From positions 971,587 through 1,035,586 of the forward strand of contig NHNU01000006.1 of assembly GCA_002785985.1 (NCBI GenBank): DNA of 64,000 nt, in the 5' to 3' direction. The notes under the pieces are model-generated. The model saw only the letters and a list, made by a program, of their open reading frames with translations. It was not told where the DNA came from and made no database searches. Made by a program: the position numbers and the translations under genes. The DNA is from Microcyclosporella mali. Taxonomy: Eukaryota > Ascomycota > Dothideomycetes > Mycosphaerellales > Mycosphaerellaceae. This document shows, in pieces, positions 53,263 through 63,301 of the stretch (its first letter is position 1; every line of letters begins with the position of its first letter).

Positions 53263-54363
53263 ATGGCTCACGCTCCGTCCAACGCGATGGCATCTGCCTC
53301 GCAGACCCCTTCGCTCGCCATTCCGAACTTGCGCGGTGTCCGCGACGTGTCCGGCACCGCCAACTACGAGAAGGCCGCCAGCGCTTTGCTGACTCCGCCA
53401 ACTTCCATCTCCCCGGAGTTGGCTGCCCACCCGACTCAAGACAGCAACATGTCTCCGCCTCCCATCAACATTCAGCAGGATATGGAAGTGGATATGCAGC
53501 AAGGCGGCATGCCTCTTAGCAAAGGGGCTTTGTCCGACCTTGACGGCTCCGTCACCATCACTCCCAGCATGCTCGCCCGAGACCATCTCCCGGGCATCAT
53601 GCTGGGCAACGGCCCACGACCCATCCGTTACGTGATGGGGGAGCTTACCCAGTCCGTACCTGGGTTCTCCCGTATACCTCCCGCGAAGGCTCGCCGCATC
53701 GTCGTTGCCGCACTAGAAAGCCGCAATGGAGGTGGGCCCGACGGTAACGTGGAGTTCTGCAAGACTGGCTGGGGACGCTGGGACGCACACGTCAAAGGCT
53801 CCTCACGGGACTCTGGTATCGGCTCATTCAATGATGGCCACCTCTCGCCACCCCGAAGCGAACACGGCAGCTATGCCATGTCTCATGGTGATTCCGCAAT
53901 CAATATGCCCGCTCCTCATGCAAGCGGCAAGTACCGGGATCAGCATTCACGTGGAAGCTGGACGAATTCAAGCATTCGTGAGGAGGACGAATTCGACATG
54001 GACATGGATCCACTCGAAGAGGCGGCAGATAAGATGTCCCTCGACGGAGTCTCCGATTCTTCTGACTCAGATATGGATGACGAAACCGACGACGACGACT
54101 GGGCTGCCGTCGGCGTCGAAGCACTCCGGAAGGCTTCATTGCCCAACTCTAGTGCGCTTCAACAGCCGAAATATCGCGCCCTCAGCATTCCATATACCGG
54201 ACGTCTAGCATCTGGAAACTGGAACAGGCGTCCATCGACCAACGGTAGGCCACTGCATTCGACCTCGGTCCCGGCTGGCAGTAATTTCGGTCAGCACGTC
54301 CAGATGCAGACTCCAGAGGAGCGCGCAGCTGTTGAAGCTCTGATGAGTATGGGCAGCATGTAA
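53263..54363 (+). CDS. STB3: Stb3 family protein (Sin3-binding, RRPE-binding)
   Basis: Single coding exon, 366 residues from MAHAPSNAMASASQ. Stb3 binds the ribosomal RNA processing element in promoters of ribosome-biogenesis genes and recruits the Sin3 deacetylase; in yeast it leaves the nucleus on glucose via TOR. The DNA-binding region covers about residues 99-180: TPSMLARDHLPGIML, IRYVMGELTQSVPGFSRIPP, AKARRIVVAALESR, VEFCKTGWGRWDAH. The rest is Ser-rich and acidic (SDSSDSDMDDETDDDDWAAVG), ending in a short helix PEERAAVEALMSM. The frame continues 177 codons upstream but is low in complexity and crosses a good intron, so I start here. Confidence 0.88.
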   Translation: MAHAPSNAMASASQTPSLAIPNLRGVRDVSGTANYEKAASALLTPPTSISPELAAHPTQDSNMSPPPINIQQDMEVDMQQGGMPLSKGALSDLDGSVTITPSMLARDHLPGIMLGNGPRPIRYVMGELTQSVPGFSRIPPAKARRIVVAALESRNGGGPDGNVEFCKTGWGRWDAHVKGSSRDSGIGSFNDGHLSPPRSEHGSYAMSHGDSAINMPAPHASGKYRDQHSRGSWTNSSIREEDEFDMDMDPLEEAADKMSLDGVSDSSDSDMDDETDDDDWAAVGVEALRKASLPNSSALQQPKYRALSIPYTGRLASGNWNRRPSTNGRPLHSTSVPAGSNFGQHVQMQTPEERAAVEALMSMGSM

Positions 54364-55509
54364 GCCGACATTATCGGCACTTCCTTGGGAACCTGGATAA
54401 CTCCATCTTGACACCTTCACTCTCGCATACCTATTGTACATGGACGACACTGGGCACCAGTCTTCGCAAGTCAAGTGCTGACAGGAGAACCTGGATTGAC
54501 AGGGTGGCGTCCGTGGATATCTCTCATTTCTTTATTACCAACTGGATTGATACCCGACTTTGTGTGTTTTTGGGGCGGCGGCGGCGGTGACTGCATTGCA
54601 GCCGACAGAATTTCTGGATTTAACGGGACGGATCACTGGACGACGACACTGGGCACCAGCCTCTTCTCAAGTGCTGAGCAAAAGAGGACCTGGATTGACA
54701 TGGGTGTGACGGTGGCGTTCTGAAATATATGAAAAAGACGACATTGACATTTATGACAATAACCGAATGGCGCCTGGGAGCCTCTACAACAGTCTTGACA
54801 CTGCTTGGCAGGAAAGGAGTGCCCTGGCTATTTGCCATCGCCATCGTCGAAAGACATGGCTTATATATTTACTTCTTCAGATTTCTCCCTCACGAAGGCA
54901 AGCTGGAGACATGGGAAAGGAATGATGACCGTCTTGAGCTCGCGCAATGGATCGCTGGAGCTCGATGGAGTTTGCATCCTGGAACCACCTTGTTGAGGGA
55001 GATTTTTCTTTTTGGCGCTTGCCTGTGAGTATGGCTCTTGACGTTTGGCTGATCAGGAGGATGCGTACGCGCGCGGCGCACTTCAACGCCACTCTGGAAG
55101 AACCTCGTTCTGGCTCTTGTCATATTTGCTTCGATGTCGTGGCCATGTTGCGACAGTTTCTAGCGTCCCATTTATTTGGTGAACGCAAGGAATCGTCGTT
55201 AGTCATGGCACTATGAGAAGCATGTGACGGCTGTATATAGTTACCAAGTACCGCTTTATTAATTGGATGCTTGAAAAAGCACCCTCAGCTTCTCCTCAAG
55301 ATACCAAAGTCGCTTGACACTACCAAATGCCCAGAATGGCATGAACCACCTGCTTGGTGTTATATGCCTCCAACGTTGCTGCTCCCAGTACTCTTTGGGT
55401 AAGTCCAGCCGGGGCACTTGCATCTTCGACCTGGAGCTTTGAAAGTTCCCATCACTCTTGCACTGCTACCATCATTCCCATGCCGCGACCACCTTGAAGC
55501 CTTGCACAT
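54364..55509. other. Intergenic region with an internal direct repeat
   Basis: This 1.15 kb space between STB3 and the LSM gene has no supported gene. Its main feature is an imperfect direct repeat of about 70-80 bases (listed separately). Open frames from 54729 and 54947 are short and match nothing I know. Confidence 0.45.
54441..54718 (+). repeat. Imperfect direct repeat downstream of STB3
   Basis: Copy one is at 54441-54510 and copy two at 54637-54718, separated by 126 bases. Shared blocks are GACACTGGGCACCAG, TCAAGTGCTGA, ACCTGGATTGACA and GGTGGCGT in the same order, with small insertions in copy two. The first copy starts 78 bases after the STB3 stop, so both may lie in its 3' UTR. Confidence 0.9.
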
Positions 55510-55836
55510 ATGTCGTCTTCTGCCTTGTCCACAGAGACGGAAGAAGCGACTGCTTACCTCACGAGTCTGCTGAATCGCTCACTCCACGTGCATATCGCGG
55601 ACGGGCGAATGTTTGTTGGCCAACTCAAATGCACCGATCACGAACGCAATCTCATCCTCTCCATGACCCAGGAGTATCGCCAGCCCACCAAGTCTGACAT
55701 CGAGAAGGCCACTGCGAGACATGTGCGGGCGGGCGGCGAAGGCAATGTAAAAGTGGACATGAGGAAGCGGTTCGTAGGACTTGTGGTCGTTCCTGGGCAG
55801 TATATCACCAAGATTGAGTTGGAGAGCTTCGTGTGA
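55510..55836 (+). CDS. MAK31: LSM-domain auxiliary subunit of NatC N-terminal acetyltransferase
   Basis: Single exon, 108 residues, full family length. The LSM fold is clear: LLNRSLHVHIADGRMFVGQLKCTD (Sm1) and KRFVGLVVVPGQYITKIELE (Sm2), with the insert QEYRQPTKS between. Resemblance to human NAA38/LSMD1 (LADGRVLVG, CTD, NxIL..QE, GLxMVPGxHIxSIE) points to the NatC subunit (yeast Mak31) rather than a spliceosomal Sm protein. In NatC it supports acetylation of N-termini that begin with Met and a hydrophobic residue. I see no intron. Confidence 0.88.
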   Translation: MSSSALSTETEEATAYLTSLLNRSLHVHIADGRMFVGQLKCTDHERNLILSMTQEYRQPTKSDIEKATARHVRAGGEGNVKVDMRKRFVGLVVVPGQYITKIELESFV

Positions 55837-56152
55837 AGAGACAATATGAGACTCGTGGCGTGAGAGTTAGCATTTGGCTGCGTTCTTGCCGTCTTGGGCA
55901 TTTCTGCGGCGAGGGAACAGCACGCGCACGTGGGCCTGCATACGGTGCACAATATCGAGCCATTCACTTCGCCTTGTGCTTAAGTGGTACACAAAGTCGA
56001 AGCGCAGTGTCGCATCGCATACTACCACTACTTCAAGATATCCCTCAGGGCACGCGCATTACCTTTCGTAAGTGCTTGTCGGACACGCTACTCGTGGACA
56101 ATTGTCTGACAATGCTCCTCTAGGTCCCAAACCTCCACGTTGCTAGACCACG
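55837..56152. other. Intergenic region
   Basis: This 316-base space lies between the LSM gene and the next small gene on the same strand. Nothing recognisable is present. Confidence 0.4.
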
Positions 56153-56608
56153 ATGGCGCTGCGCAGAATCACTGAGGCCAGAATTACGTGCGCCAACAGC
56201 ATCCACGAGATGAAGACCTTGGACGGCTTCCTGGACGATTGGAACACTGCCGACGAGCTTGTCAAGTCAGCAGCTCTGGATATCCATATCTACTGCGATT
56301 CCGGCGTGAAGGAGGCGCGCACCGTCCTCGACATACTCACGGACTTTATGACAACTGAAGCTGCGCCAGAGTGGCTGTGGATGGAAGCGGAGATACGGCA
56401 AGAACTCGCGGTCGACGCTGCACACCAGATCATTGTCCTTCTTGAGCAAGTGGAGCTAGCCTGCCCCAACACTGAGCTCAGCCTCAGGGAGATGAAACGT
56501 CGTGCGAGCATGATGAGAACGAAGCTACAAGGCTTGAAGGGCATTATTGATCTGCTACGCACGGAGATGCAGCGTGAGGCAGAAGGGCGGGTACAGGTGG
56601 GATCGTGA
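56153..56608 (+). CDS. Small helical protein of unknown function
   Basis: Open frame of 151 codons starting MALRRITEARITCANSIHEM. The predicted product is mostly amphipathic helix, with two candidate coiled coils (EIRQELAVDAAHQIIVLLEQVE and MRTKLQGLKGIIDLLRTEMQ). There is no signal peptide or membrane segment and no motif I recognise. It has good composition, a Met in purine context (CCACG ATG GC) and no overlap with other genes, but no homologue comes to mind, so it may be lineage-specific or a chance frame. Confidence 0.45.
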   Translation: MALRRITEARITCANSIHEMKTLDGFLDDWNTADELVKSAALDIHIYCDSGVKEARTVLDILTDFMTTEAAPEWLWMEAEIRQELAVDAAHQIIVLLEQVELACPNTELSLREMKRRASMMRTKLQGLKGIIDLLRTEMQREAEGRVQVGS

Positions 56609-57112
56609 GTGTCCTAGCCATTGGCTTCAGCTCAATATGGGCGAAGACGAGTGTATCGATTTCTGTCAGCCGATGCTCTCATTGTGAGCGCCTCATTTCT
56701 GCAAGGCACTCAACGGAGACGCTCGGCCGCAGCGAATGCGCTTCTGCATAGCGAGGTCGTGAACGAAGATTGGCTCGCGATACTATCACAACATTCGCAG
56801 CTCATGGTAGCCAAGCTGCCCCTGTCTCGCTAAAGCATTGTCGAATTGAAATACGAGTGCACGATAGTGGAAGCTCAGACCTCAGCGTTGTTTTGGTAAA
56901 CCCCATATCAGCGAGGCGGTGGAGCTGCTTGATGACGTTGAGGGCAACTCTATACATGTACTGCTCCAAGTTCCCTCTACCTCCAATATTGACACCCTTC
57001 TTCTCACCCACAAGGTCCCCTTTCTACGCCCAGAGAGACAGATTGGCTCAGGATACACGTCAGAGCGAGCATTCAATAATCCTCATTACTTGACACCATC
57101 GCATCAGCCAAT
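56609..57112. other. Intergenic region
   Basis: This 504-base space lies between two plus-strand genes. No repeat, RNA or convincing frame is visible. Confidence 0.4.
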
Positions 57113-57940
57113 ATGCCTTCTCTCATCTCGACCATTCTCGACCTCGCCAATGTCAGTAGCACACAAACAAAAGCAGCAGTCCACCTCAACAGCAGCAAAA
57201 GCTGCCCGAACGATATCACTTGAGCTAATACATATCTTCAGCCCTACCATGCCTATATCTTCGGTATGAATGGCCTTTGTCCAATCGCGATATTTCGCAC
57301 CCGGCACACAAACTGATTGCCGCTCGATATGCAAGGTACAAGCTTCTGGTACTTCCTCCGAGGTATCATGCGAATCATAGACCCAGCCAGTACGTGGAAA
57401 AGCCACTGTAGAACCCATCTGAATCTACAAAGGAGAATGCTAAGTCTAGAAAATAATAGCGGTTTGTGGCTGGTTCCGACCTCCTGTCATGGGCACTCTG
57501 GCGCCGAATGGTTCGCATGCTTCCTTTTCTCCCCTACAAGGAAACCAGTCCCATCATTGACTGAACTATATGATCTAGATCTGGAGCTCTACACCGTCTG
57601 GACAGATGGATTCCAGCTGCTCACACTCTCCATGATCCTGCTGGTGCTAGGCGACGCCGTCCCTCTGCCCAAGCAACTGGTCGGTTCCGCACTGGCCGAA
57701 GCCGCTCCCACAAAGGCAAAGAAGCCATATGCGAGAGCCGTCGTGCTGCTGACCATGTTCCATCACGTCACGACTGGGATCGGAGCTTATCAGCATTGGG
57801 CGAAGCCCACGCACCATACTGTCGCCATGGATATTGGCGTGTATGGGAATGTCTTCCTTACGCTTCTGGGTTTGGCTGCGCTAGCCTATGGTCTTCCCGA
57901 TGGTGGGGCTGTGACTGCGAGTGGAAAGAAGAAGGCTTGA
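57113..57940 (+). CDS. Small multi-span membrane protein of unknown function
   Basis: Model of four exons, 57113-57151, 57242-57263, 57336-57389 and 57450-57940, about 201 residues. The last exon is secure: FQLLTLSMILLVLGDAVPL, ARAVVLLTMFHHVTTGIGAY and VYGNVFLTLLGLAALAYGL look like three membrane helices, with a Lys-rich tail (SGKKKA). The 5' part is built from splice logic. Exon 1 gives MPSLISTILDLAN, a 90-base intron with GAGCTAATAC branch point follows, then PYHAYIFG (22 bases) and TSFWYFLRGIMRIIDPA (54 bases), which forms a fourth helix. The donors are GTCAGT, GTATGA and GTACGT. I know no function; the DUF4267-type small membrane proteins have a similar look, but I cannot assert membership. 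Confidence 0.55.
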
Positions 57941-58067
57941 AAGGCTGGTCTGGACGGTACAGACATTGAAGGAGGTATTGAAATGCAGAATCTCTTGAGA
58001 CCAGAGTGGTGAAGTATTGGCACAGGTTTGTACAGTAATATACAGGCAGCAATCGTCGACGAGCTTT

Positions 58068-60188
58068 TTATTCCCGAAGTCGCAAGTGATAAGTCTCGAG
58101 CTGACCTTCTGTCATCTTCGTTGGACTCTTGACGAGCATGTCCTCACCTTTGCCGCTCTTTGGGAATGCAATGACATCCCTGACGGAGTCTTTCCCCAGC
58201 ATTACGGCAATCAAGCGGTCAAAACCCAGCGCCATGCCAGCATGCGGCGGACATCCTGCGCGTAGAACTTCAATCAGATGCGCGAAATCTTGCATCCGTG
58301 TGTCGTCCATCTTCAGTACTTCGCGCATGATGTACTCTTGCATCTGTGCATCATGAATTCTTCGGCTACCACCGCCGAGCTCAACACCATTAACAACCAG
58401 GTCGTAATGATCCGCTTTCACTCGCAGCGGATCATCGAGCAGCATATCCACATCATCCGGACTCTTGGGGGCGGTAAAAGGGTGATGAGTGGAAGAGATA
58501 CCAGCGGAACCGCCTTGGCCAGGCTCGCTCTCGTCGATCGGAGAGAAGAGTGGGAAGTCCGTGATCCATGTGAATGCAAAGCCTTGGGGTCTTTCAAGAT
58601 AGCCTTGCTTCACTGCCGCTTTGTGTAAAGCCAGGCGAAGATTCCCGATGGCCGTGGAGCCTCCTGAAAAGGGCAGATTTTCTCTTGCTTGAATGACAAC
58701 AAGGTCACCATCGCCGAGCTCAAAGGACTCCTCGAGTTGTTCAGCAGCCTCGAATCCAAATGGCTGCAGTCCAGACAGCGGCTTTCGAGAGTCGTAGATG
58801 AAGATGCCAGGCTGGCCGTGTGGATTCTGTGTGAAAGGCTGAGCCTCTGGTGAGTCCATGAAAGCATTGACGAACTTGACGGTCTCCTTTGGATCCTCGG
58901 ATATCGGGATCTTCATTGCGTCGACAATCGGATCAGTCAGTGGCCCAATTTTGCGAACGAGATCTACCGGAATCATGTACTCGACGCGTTGCAGCTTTGC
59001 GCCTAGACGGAGATCTGGTTTGTCTGATCCGTACTTCGACATTGCTTCCTCGTAGGTCATCCTATCGAAATGATCGCTCAAATTGTGTCCGAGTAGATCG
59101 AGCCATAATCGTTTCGTGACAGCCTCTATGACGGTCATTACGTCTTCACCTGTAGCGAATGACATCTCTAAGTCGACCTGCGTGAACTCGGGCTGCCTAT
59201 CGGCGCGCAGGTCTTCATCCCGGAAGCACTTCGCAATCTGCATGTAGCGAGGAATACCGCTAGCCATCAGTATTTGCTTATACTGCTGTGGGCTTTGAGG
59301 AAGAGCATATGCAAGACCAAGAGCCCGAGTAGGGACCAAGAATTCTCTCGCACCTTCCGGAGTTGACTTGAACAGTAACGGTGTTTCGATCTCCTGAAAC
59401 TCATGCTGAGAGCAAAGTTCATCACGGATGAGACCGGCCGCCTTACTTCTGAAAGCCAAGGCCTGGCGAATGCTGGAATCGTTCCTGATCTGCAAGTGGC
59501 GATGCTCGGGTGGAAACACAGTATCAGCCGCCATGATGATGTCCTTTGGGAAAGCATTGAGAGGCGTGACCTCCTCAATCTTTACTTCGACGTCCGTTAT
59601 AAGATCCCGCCCACCATGTCGACCTTGTGGTGATGATGTCGTTTGGGGGCTCTTCCTTTCCTTTACAGTACCGGAGATAGCCACTGGTGTGTGCTCTGCT
59701 AGACTACGAACGAGTTGATGTGCTTCGTTGCTGCCGTCTACCCCTTTCGTTGAGGTTGACACAAGCTGCACAGTGGTAGCCAAGTGTATGTCGTAAAGCT
59801 CAGCAAACGTCAGACTCTTTGATGCATCTCTGCGTGACCCAAGATAGCCATGAAGCACAACCTGAGCATTGACGAGACTATGTGAAGTCTTCGCAAGTTG
59901 GTCGAAAGTGCAGGTGGCTGCTGGGAATTTCAAGGCGCGTTTGAAATTCTTCAGTACATCTGAGCCAGTCTCAGGCGTTGTCTGGTCGCCATGCTGCAAA
60001 GAGTATGTTCTTCTGTGGCCCCCCCATAGATGTCTGCATGACTCAGCAGGAAAGTCGCGGCCGATTTGAGCCAAGCAGCGAGCGCGCCATATGCTGTGTT
60101 GTCGGGTCGCTATAGCTTTCCGACCGCTGCGCAGTAGCAGCATCAAGATGGCCGAGATGTGTACAGAGAAGATTCGATAGAAGTGCAA
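58068..60188 (-). CDS. MSD1: Aspartate-tRNA ligase, mitochondrial
   Basis: Single exon, 706 residues (691 from the second Met at 60143). This bacterial-type class II synthetase charges mitochondrial tRNA-Asp. The N-terminal 75 residues are Arg/Ser/Leu-rich with few acids, a plausible presequence. An OB-fold anticodon domain follows, then motif 2 (KCFRDEDLRADRQPEFTQVDLEMSF) and motif 3 (HAGMALGFDRLIAVMLG, with the ATP-binding Arg). The GAD-type insertion of bacterial AspRS lies between them (FGFEAAEQLEESFELGDGDLV region). DFPLFSPIDESEPGQGG and STHHPFTAPK are typical of the bacterial/mitochondrial branch. The cytosolic enzyme lacks this insertion, so location is well supported. Confidence 0.94.
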   Translation of the reverse strand: MHFYRIFSVHISAILMLLLRSGRKAIATRQHSIWRARCLAQIGRDFPAESCRHLWGGHRRTYSLQHGDQTTPETGSDVLKNFKRALKFPAATCTFDQLAKTSHSLVNAQVVLHGYLGSRRDASKSLTFAELYDIHLATTVQLVSTSTKGVDGSNEAHQLVRSLAEHTPVAISGTVKERKSPQTTSSPQGRHGGRDLITDVEVKIEEVTPLNAFPKDIIMAADTVFPPEHRHLQIRNDSSIRQALAFRSKAAGLIRDELCSQHEFQEIETPLLFKSTPEGAREFLVPTRALGLAYALPQSPQQYKQILMASGIPRYMQIAKCFRDEDLRADRQPEFTQVDLEMSFATGEDVMTVIEAVTKRLWLDLLGHNLSDHFDRMTYEEAMSKYGSDKPDLRLGAKLQRVEYMIPVDLVRKIGPLTDPIVDAMKIPISEDPKETVKFVNAFMDSPEAQPFTQNPHGQPGIFIYDSRKPLSGLQPFGFEAAEQLEESFELGDGDLVVIQARENLPFSGGSTAIGNLRLALHKAAVKQGYLERPQGFAFTWITDFPLFSPIDESEPGQGGSAGISSTHHPFTAPKSPDDVDMLLDDPLRVKADHYDLVVNGVELGGGSRRIHDAQMQEYIMREVLKMDDTRMQDFAHLIEVLRAGCPPHAGMALGFDRLIAVMLGKDSVRDVIAFPKSGKGEDMLVKSPTKMTEGQLETYHLRLRE

Positions 60189-61073
60189 TGCATGTCAATG
60201 CCAATCGTGATGGGAGTCTGTTCTGTGTACCCCGAAATGTCCTAGCGCAAGGGTGGCCTGTGCGCTCTTTCTGCGACTTCAGAATTTCGCGAGCAGCAAG
60301 ACCTTCTTCTCTTTCTCATGACCCTCCAATTCAAAACAATGTACGTGTACTTTTGCCATCCAAATGCCACAGCATCCACGAACGAGGTCACTGACGATTT
60401 CACAGATGATGAAAGCCTAGCGTGTATCAGATGAGCTGTCTGCCAGTCCTGTCGCGCAAGCTCTCCCTTCACCGGGCTCAAGGGCGAGCGTGACTGCTGG
60501 TAGCAGCATGATATCTGCGTTCGGCACACACTTCTTGTTACAGAAACGGACGCGAAGACGGCATCTCTGACTCCAACTTTGACTCTGGAGGGTCTCGACT
60601 TTTCTGCAGAATACCTAGATTTTTTAATCGAAATCTTGCTCCATCTTCTACCTGTCTGAGCTGTCTAGCTTTACTTGCTCCCGTTTCATTACACCGGTCA
60701 CACGCACCGCAGAGACACCTTTATGGGAGCATTGAGCCGCACACCCTCTCTCTTCTCCCTGTGTTTCTGCGAGAGATTGAAGTGAGAGACATTATCAACA
60801 AGTTAAGGTTGCACTTTCCATGCTACCTGGACTGTAACAATGGTGGGACATTTTCAGTATTTGGTCTTTTTCATTTTCACTTGAGCTATTGGCTGTTTGG
60901 CTTTCTGCCTCACTCTGGCCCTGTCTCGCCAAGCAGCAAGACCTTTGTCCTTTGGCTGCAAATTCAGTATCTGCGCCAGTACGGATGCTGCATCCAGCAG
61001 AGTAGTCTGATTCCATGTCAATGTGTGCTGCCGCCATTTTGCCTACCCATTCGATGCGCTCTGTGACGCTCTG
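60189..61073. other. Gene-free region between MSD1 and the last gene
   Basis: This 0.9 kb space holds the MSD1 promoter and the 3' end of the last gene (both minus strand). It is less GC-rich than the rest and has pyrimidine tracts near 60740-60780; I see no gene or repeat. Confidence 0.4.
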
Positions 61074-63301
61074 TTACTCAGAATGACTATTTTGACGGCT
61101 GAAAACGCGCTTCAACTTTCTGACGGTCGAAATGCTGCCGGTTCGCACGCGCTTCTCGCCGCGCATCTCTCCAAACTCGCGGGAAACGCGCGGACTCTTA
61201 ACCACATCGAAACCTATGCCCTGGCTGATTCTCGAGATGCCCACTGCGCTGTCGCGCTTCGGTAGGTCGCCTTGCTGCTCGCGCAGCTTCTGCAGCAATT
61301 CCTCCTTAGGCATTGCAATGCCTTGCGTCATTGAAGCTGGGAGTGTAAAGTCTTGGATGATGGCACGGTCCTTCAACTTAGCAGTGCCGCCTGCAGATAC
61401 GTATCGCTGCTTGAGAGCAGGGCGAGGTGCAATGAAGTCGGGAAGTTCTTCGTCAGCCGTTGGTGAAGGCTTGTCTAGGGGCGGCATGCCAGACTGGAGT
61501 GGAGTGAAACGAGGTTGAGGAGAGTCCATAGAATGCCTCATCAGAGGCATGCGGTGCTTCGTCGATGGCTGTGTAGACGATATGAAACTCGATTTTTTGA
61601 GTGTGTTTGGTGATGCAGGACCTGCCGTGGCCCAGTTCTCGAACTCATTCTCGAGCTCTCGTGGATTGCCGGCTGCCACGACGGGGAAGCTTTGTGTGAA
61701 GGCCACCCGATTTTCCGACTGTGAGACTGAAGGATGGCTGGTCTTACTGATAGACAAGCCATCTGAAAATTGGCTGAGAGGGCTCAATGGTGAAGAGGAT
61801 TCGGAATTGGTACCGAGGCCGTCTCTGTCGGTGGCTATTGAGAGTCGGTCGGGCACACGTCTGCGAAAAGCAACGTCCGCCGAGTGAGACGAAGCTCCAT
61901 GGATAGGCGGAGAGTGAGTTGTAGTATCTGGACGAAATTGTGGATATCTTCCACCAGGGCTGTCACCATAGAAGGCCAAAGGGAAGACTTCTTTCTTTCC
62001 CTTGGCGCGTCCGGGAGTCTTTGGCGCAGGGACGTAAGCGAGCTCGCTCTTGTTCGTGTTGGAGCGATCTCTTTGCTTCTGGTGATGGAAAGCCTGTGCA
62101 CTATGATACGCAGTCTCGTTCATGGTATGAACAGCCGATGTCATCTCCGCAGTCGGAGTTGCCATTGTAGCAATTTGCAACTGAGCCATGCTGTTGGTTG
62201 TCGCACCTAGAGCACGCCTCATTTGAGGCTGCTCAAGATGAGCTTGAGTTTCCTCTTGTAGCTTTTCCTGCCAGTACACACGTCTCCGAATTTCGTTGCG
62301 GCCTTCTTTGCATACGCATCCTGACACTTCGAATTGACAGACAAGGTGACAGTGGCAATCTGTGCCGCACGTGCACGATGCGTCTTCGAGCTGGTCGAGA
62401 GGAACATCCTCAATGGTTGATCGCATTCTGTACGTCGCGAGCTGAACCTGGAACTGTATGTCCTGTTGGAACTTCTCAAAGCAGGCTCGGCGCACAAGAG
62501 GGATCTGTCGCTGCCAAAGCATCTCACGGATCTCGGTAGGTGACATTGAGTGTGTATCCATCATGCCTTCAACCTCATCAAGAGCTTGAGTCTTCTGGGC
62601 CAAGCTCATCTCGCTCCACGTTTCGGCGAATTTTGCTCTGAAGTGCCCTCCGTTGGATTCTTCCCGGAGCTTTTGCGCGCACTGCTCAGTCCGAACAGCG
62701 TCGTCCAGGGGCCCTAGGAGAGATGCATCCATGAGCAGAAACCACATCTCTTCTAGTTGTGAAGCCATGTTGAGGGCTGTGAACGGACTGTTCGGGAATG
62801 TGCCATCCCATCCATGCGTATGTAGCACGAAAGCGCCGTTAGCAAGCTGATCCTGGAAATGTTGCTGAATGTCGTCGTAGAGGGTGCGAATTTCTGCCAG
62901 CAGGCCATAGTATAGGCTATCCCAGTGACAGAGATCGAAGGGCTCACAACCTCTGTGAATAGATGTACGCAGTGCCTCGTTCTGTGGTGGAGGTCTCTGG
63001 CCGTACGCGGCACAGATAAAGTAAGCAAGGGTATCTGCTCCGCCTTGGGTCTAAATAGTGTTAGCTGGAAGGTCACTATCGGGAGCCTACTACTTACTCT
63101 TGACTGATATCGCGCGGCTAGCTTCTGGTGGTTGTAGATGGTGATGGCAGTTTGTCGAAGATTGGCAATAATATGGTCGCCCCGGAACTGGTGCATGCCA
63201 TTCTCAATTTGCGCTCGCCTTGCTTCTGCAGGCGTCATGATGTGACCGAGTCCAACCAAAAGATGTGGTGGCTCATACGGAGCATCCGGCGAAGGCTCCA
63301 T
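61074..63301 (-). CDS. Large conserved fungal protein of unknown function with a cysteine cluster
   Basis: Two exons on the minus strand, 63301-63098 and 63050-61074, with a 47-base intron (GTAAGT to ATTTAG), about 726 residues. The first 230 residues are the conserved part: AEARRAQIENGMHQFRGDHI, AITIYNHQKLAARYQSR joined to TQGGADTLAYFICAAYG, CEPFDLCHWDSLYYGLLAEI and LHTHGWDG. A cysteine cluster near residues 290-315 reads CTCGTDCHCHLVCQFEVSGC, then VC, which could bind metal. The remainder is Ser/Pro/Thr-rich and disordered with many SP and TP sites and a basic C-terminus (TVRKLKRVFSRQ). I recall similar N-terminal regions from other Pezizomycotina but no function. The intron is short, yet its removal gives a long unbroken frame. 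Confidence 0.82.

Noticed and set aside
57104..57418. Minus-strand frame of 104 codons overlapping the small membrane-protein gene
   Set aside because: The plus strand gives a better explanation with introns, branch point and membrane helices; the minus frame has no supporting start or family.
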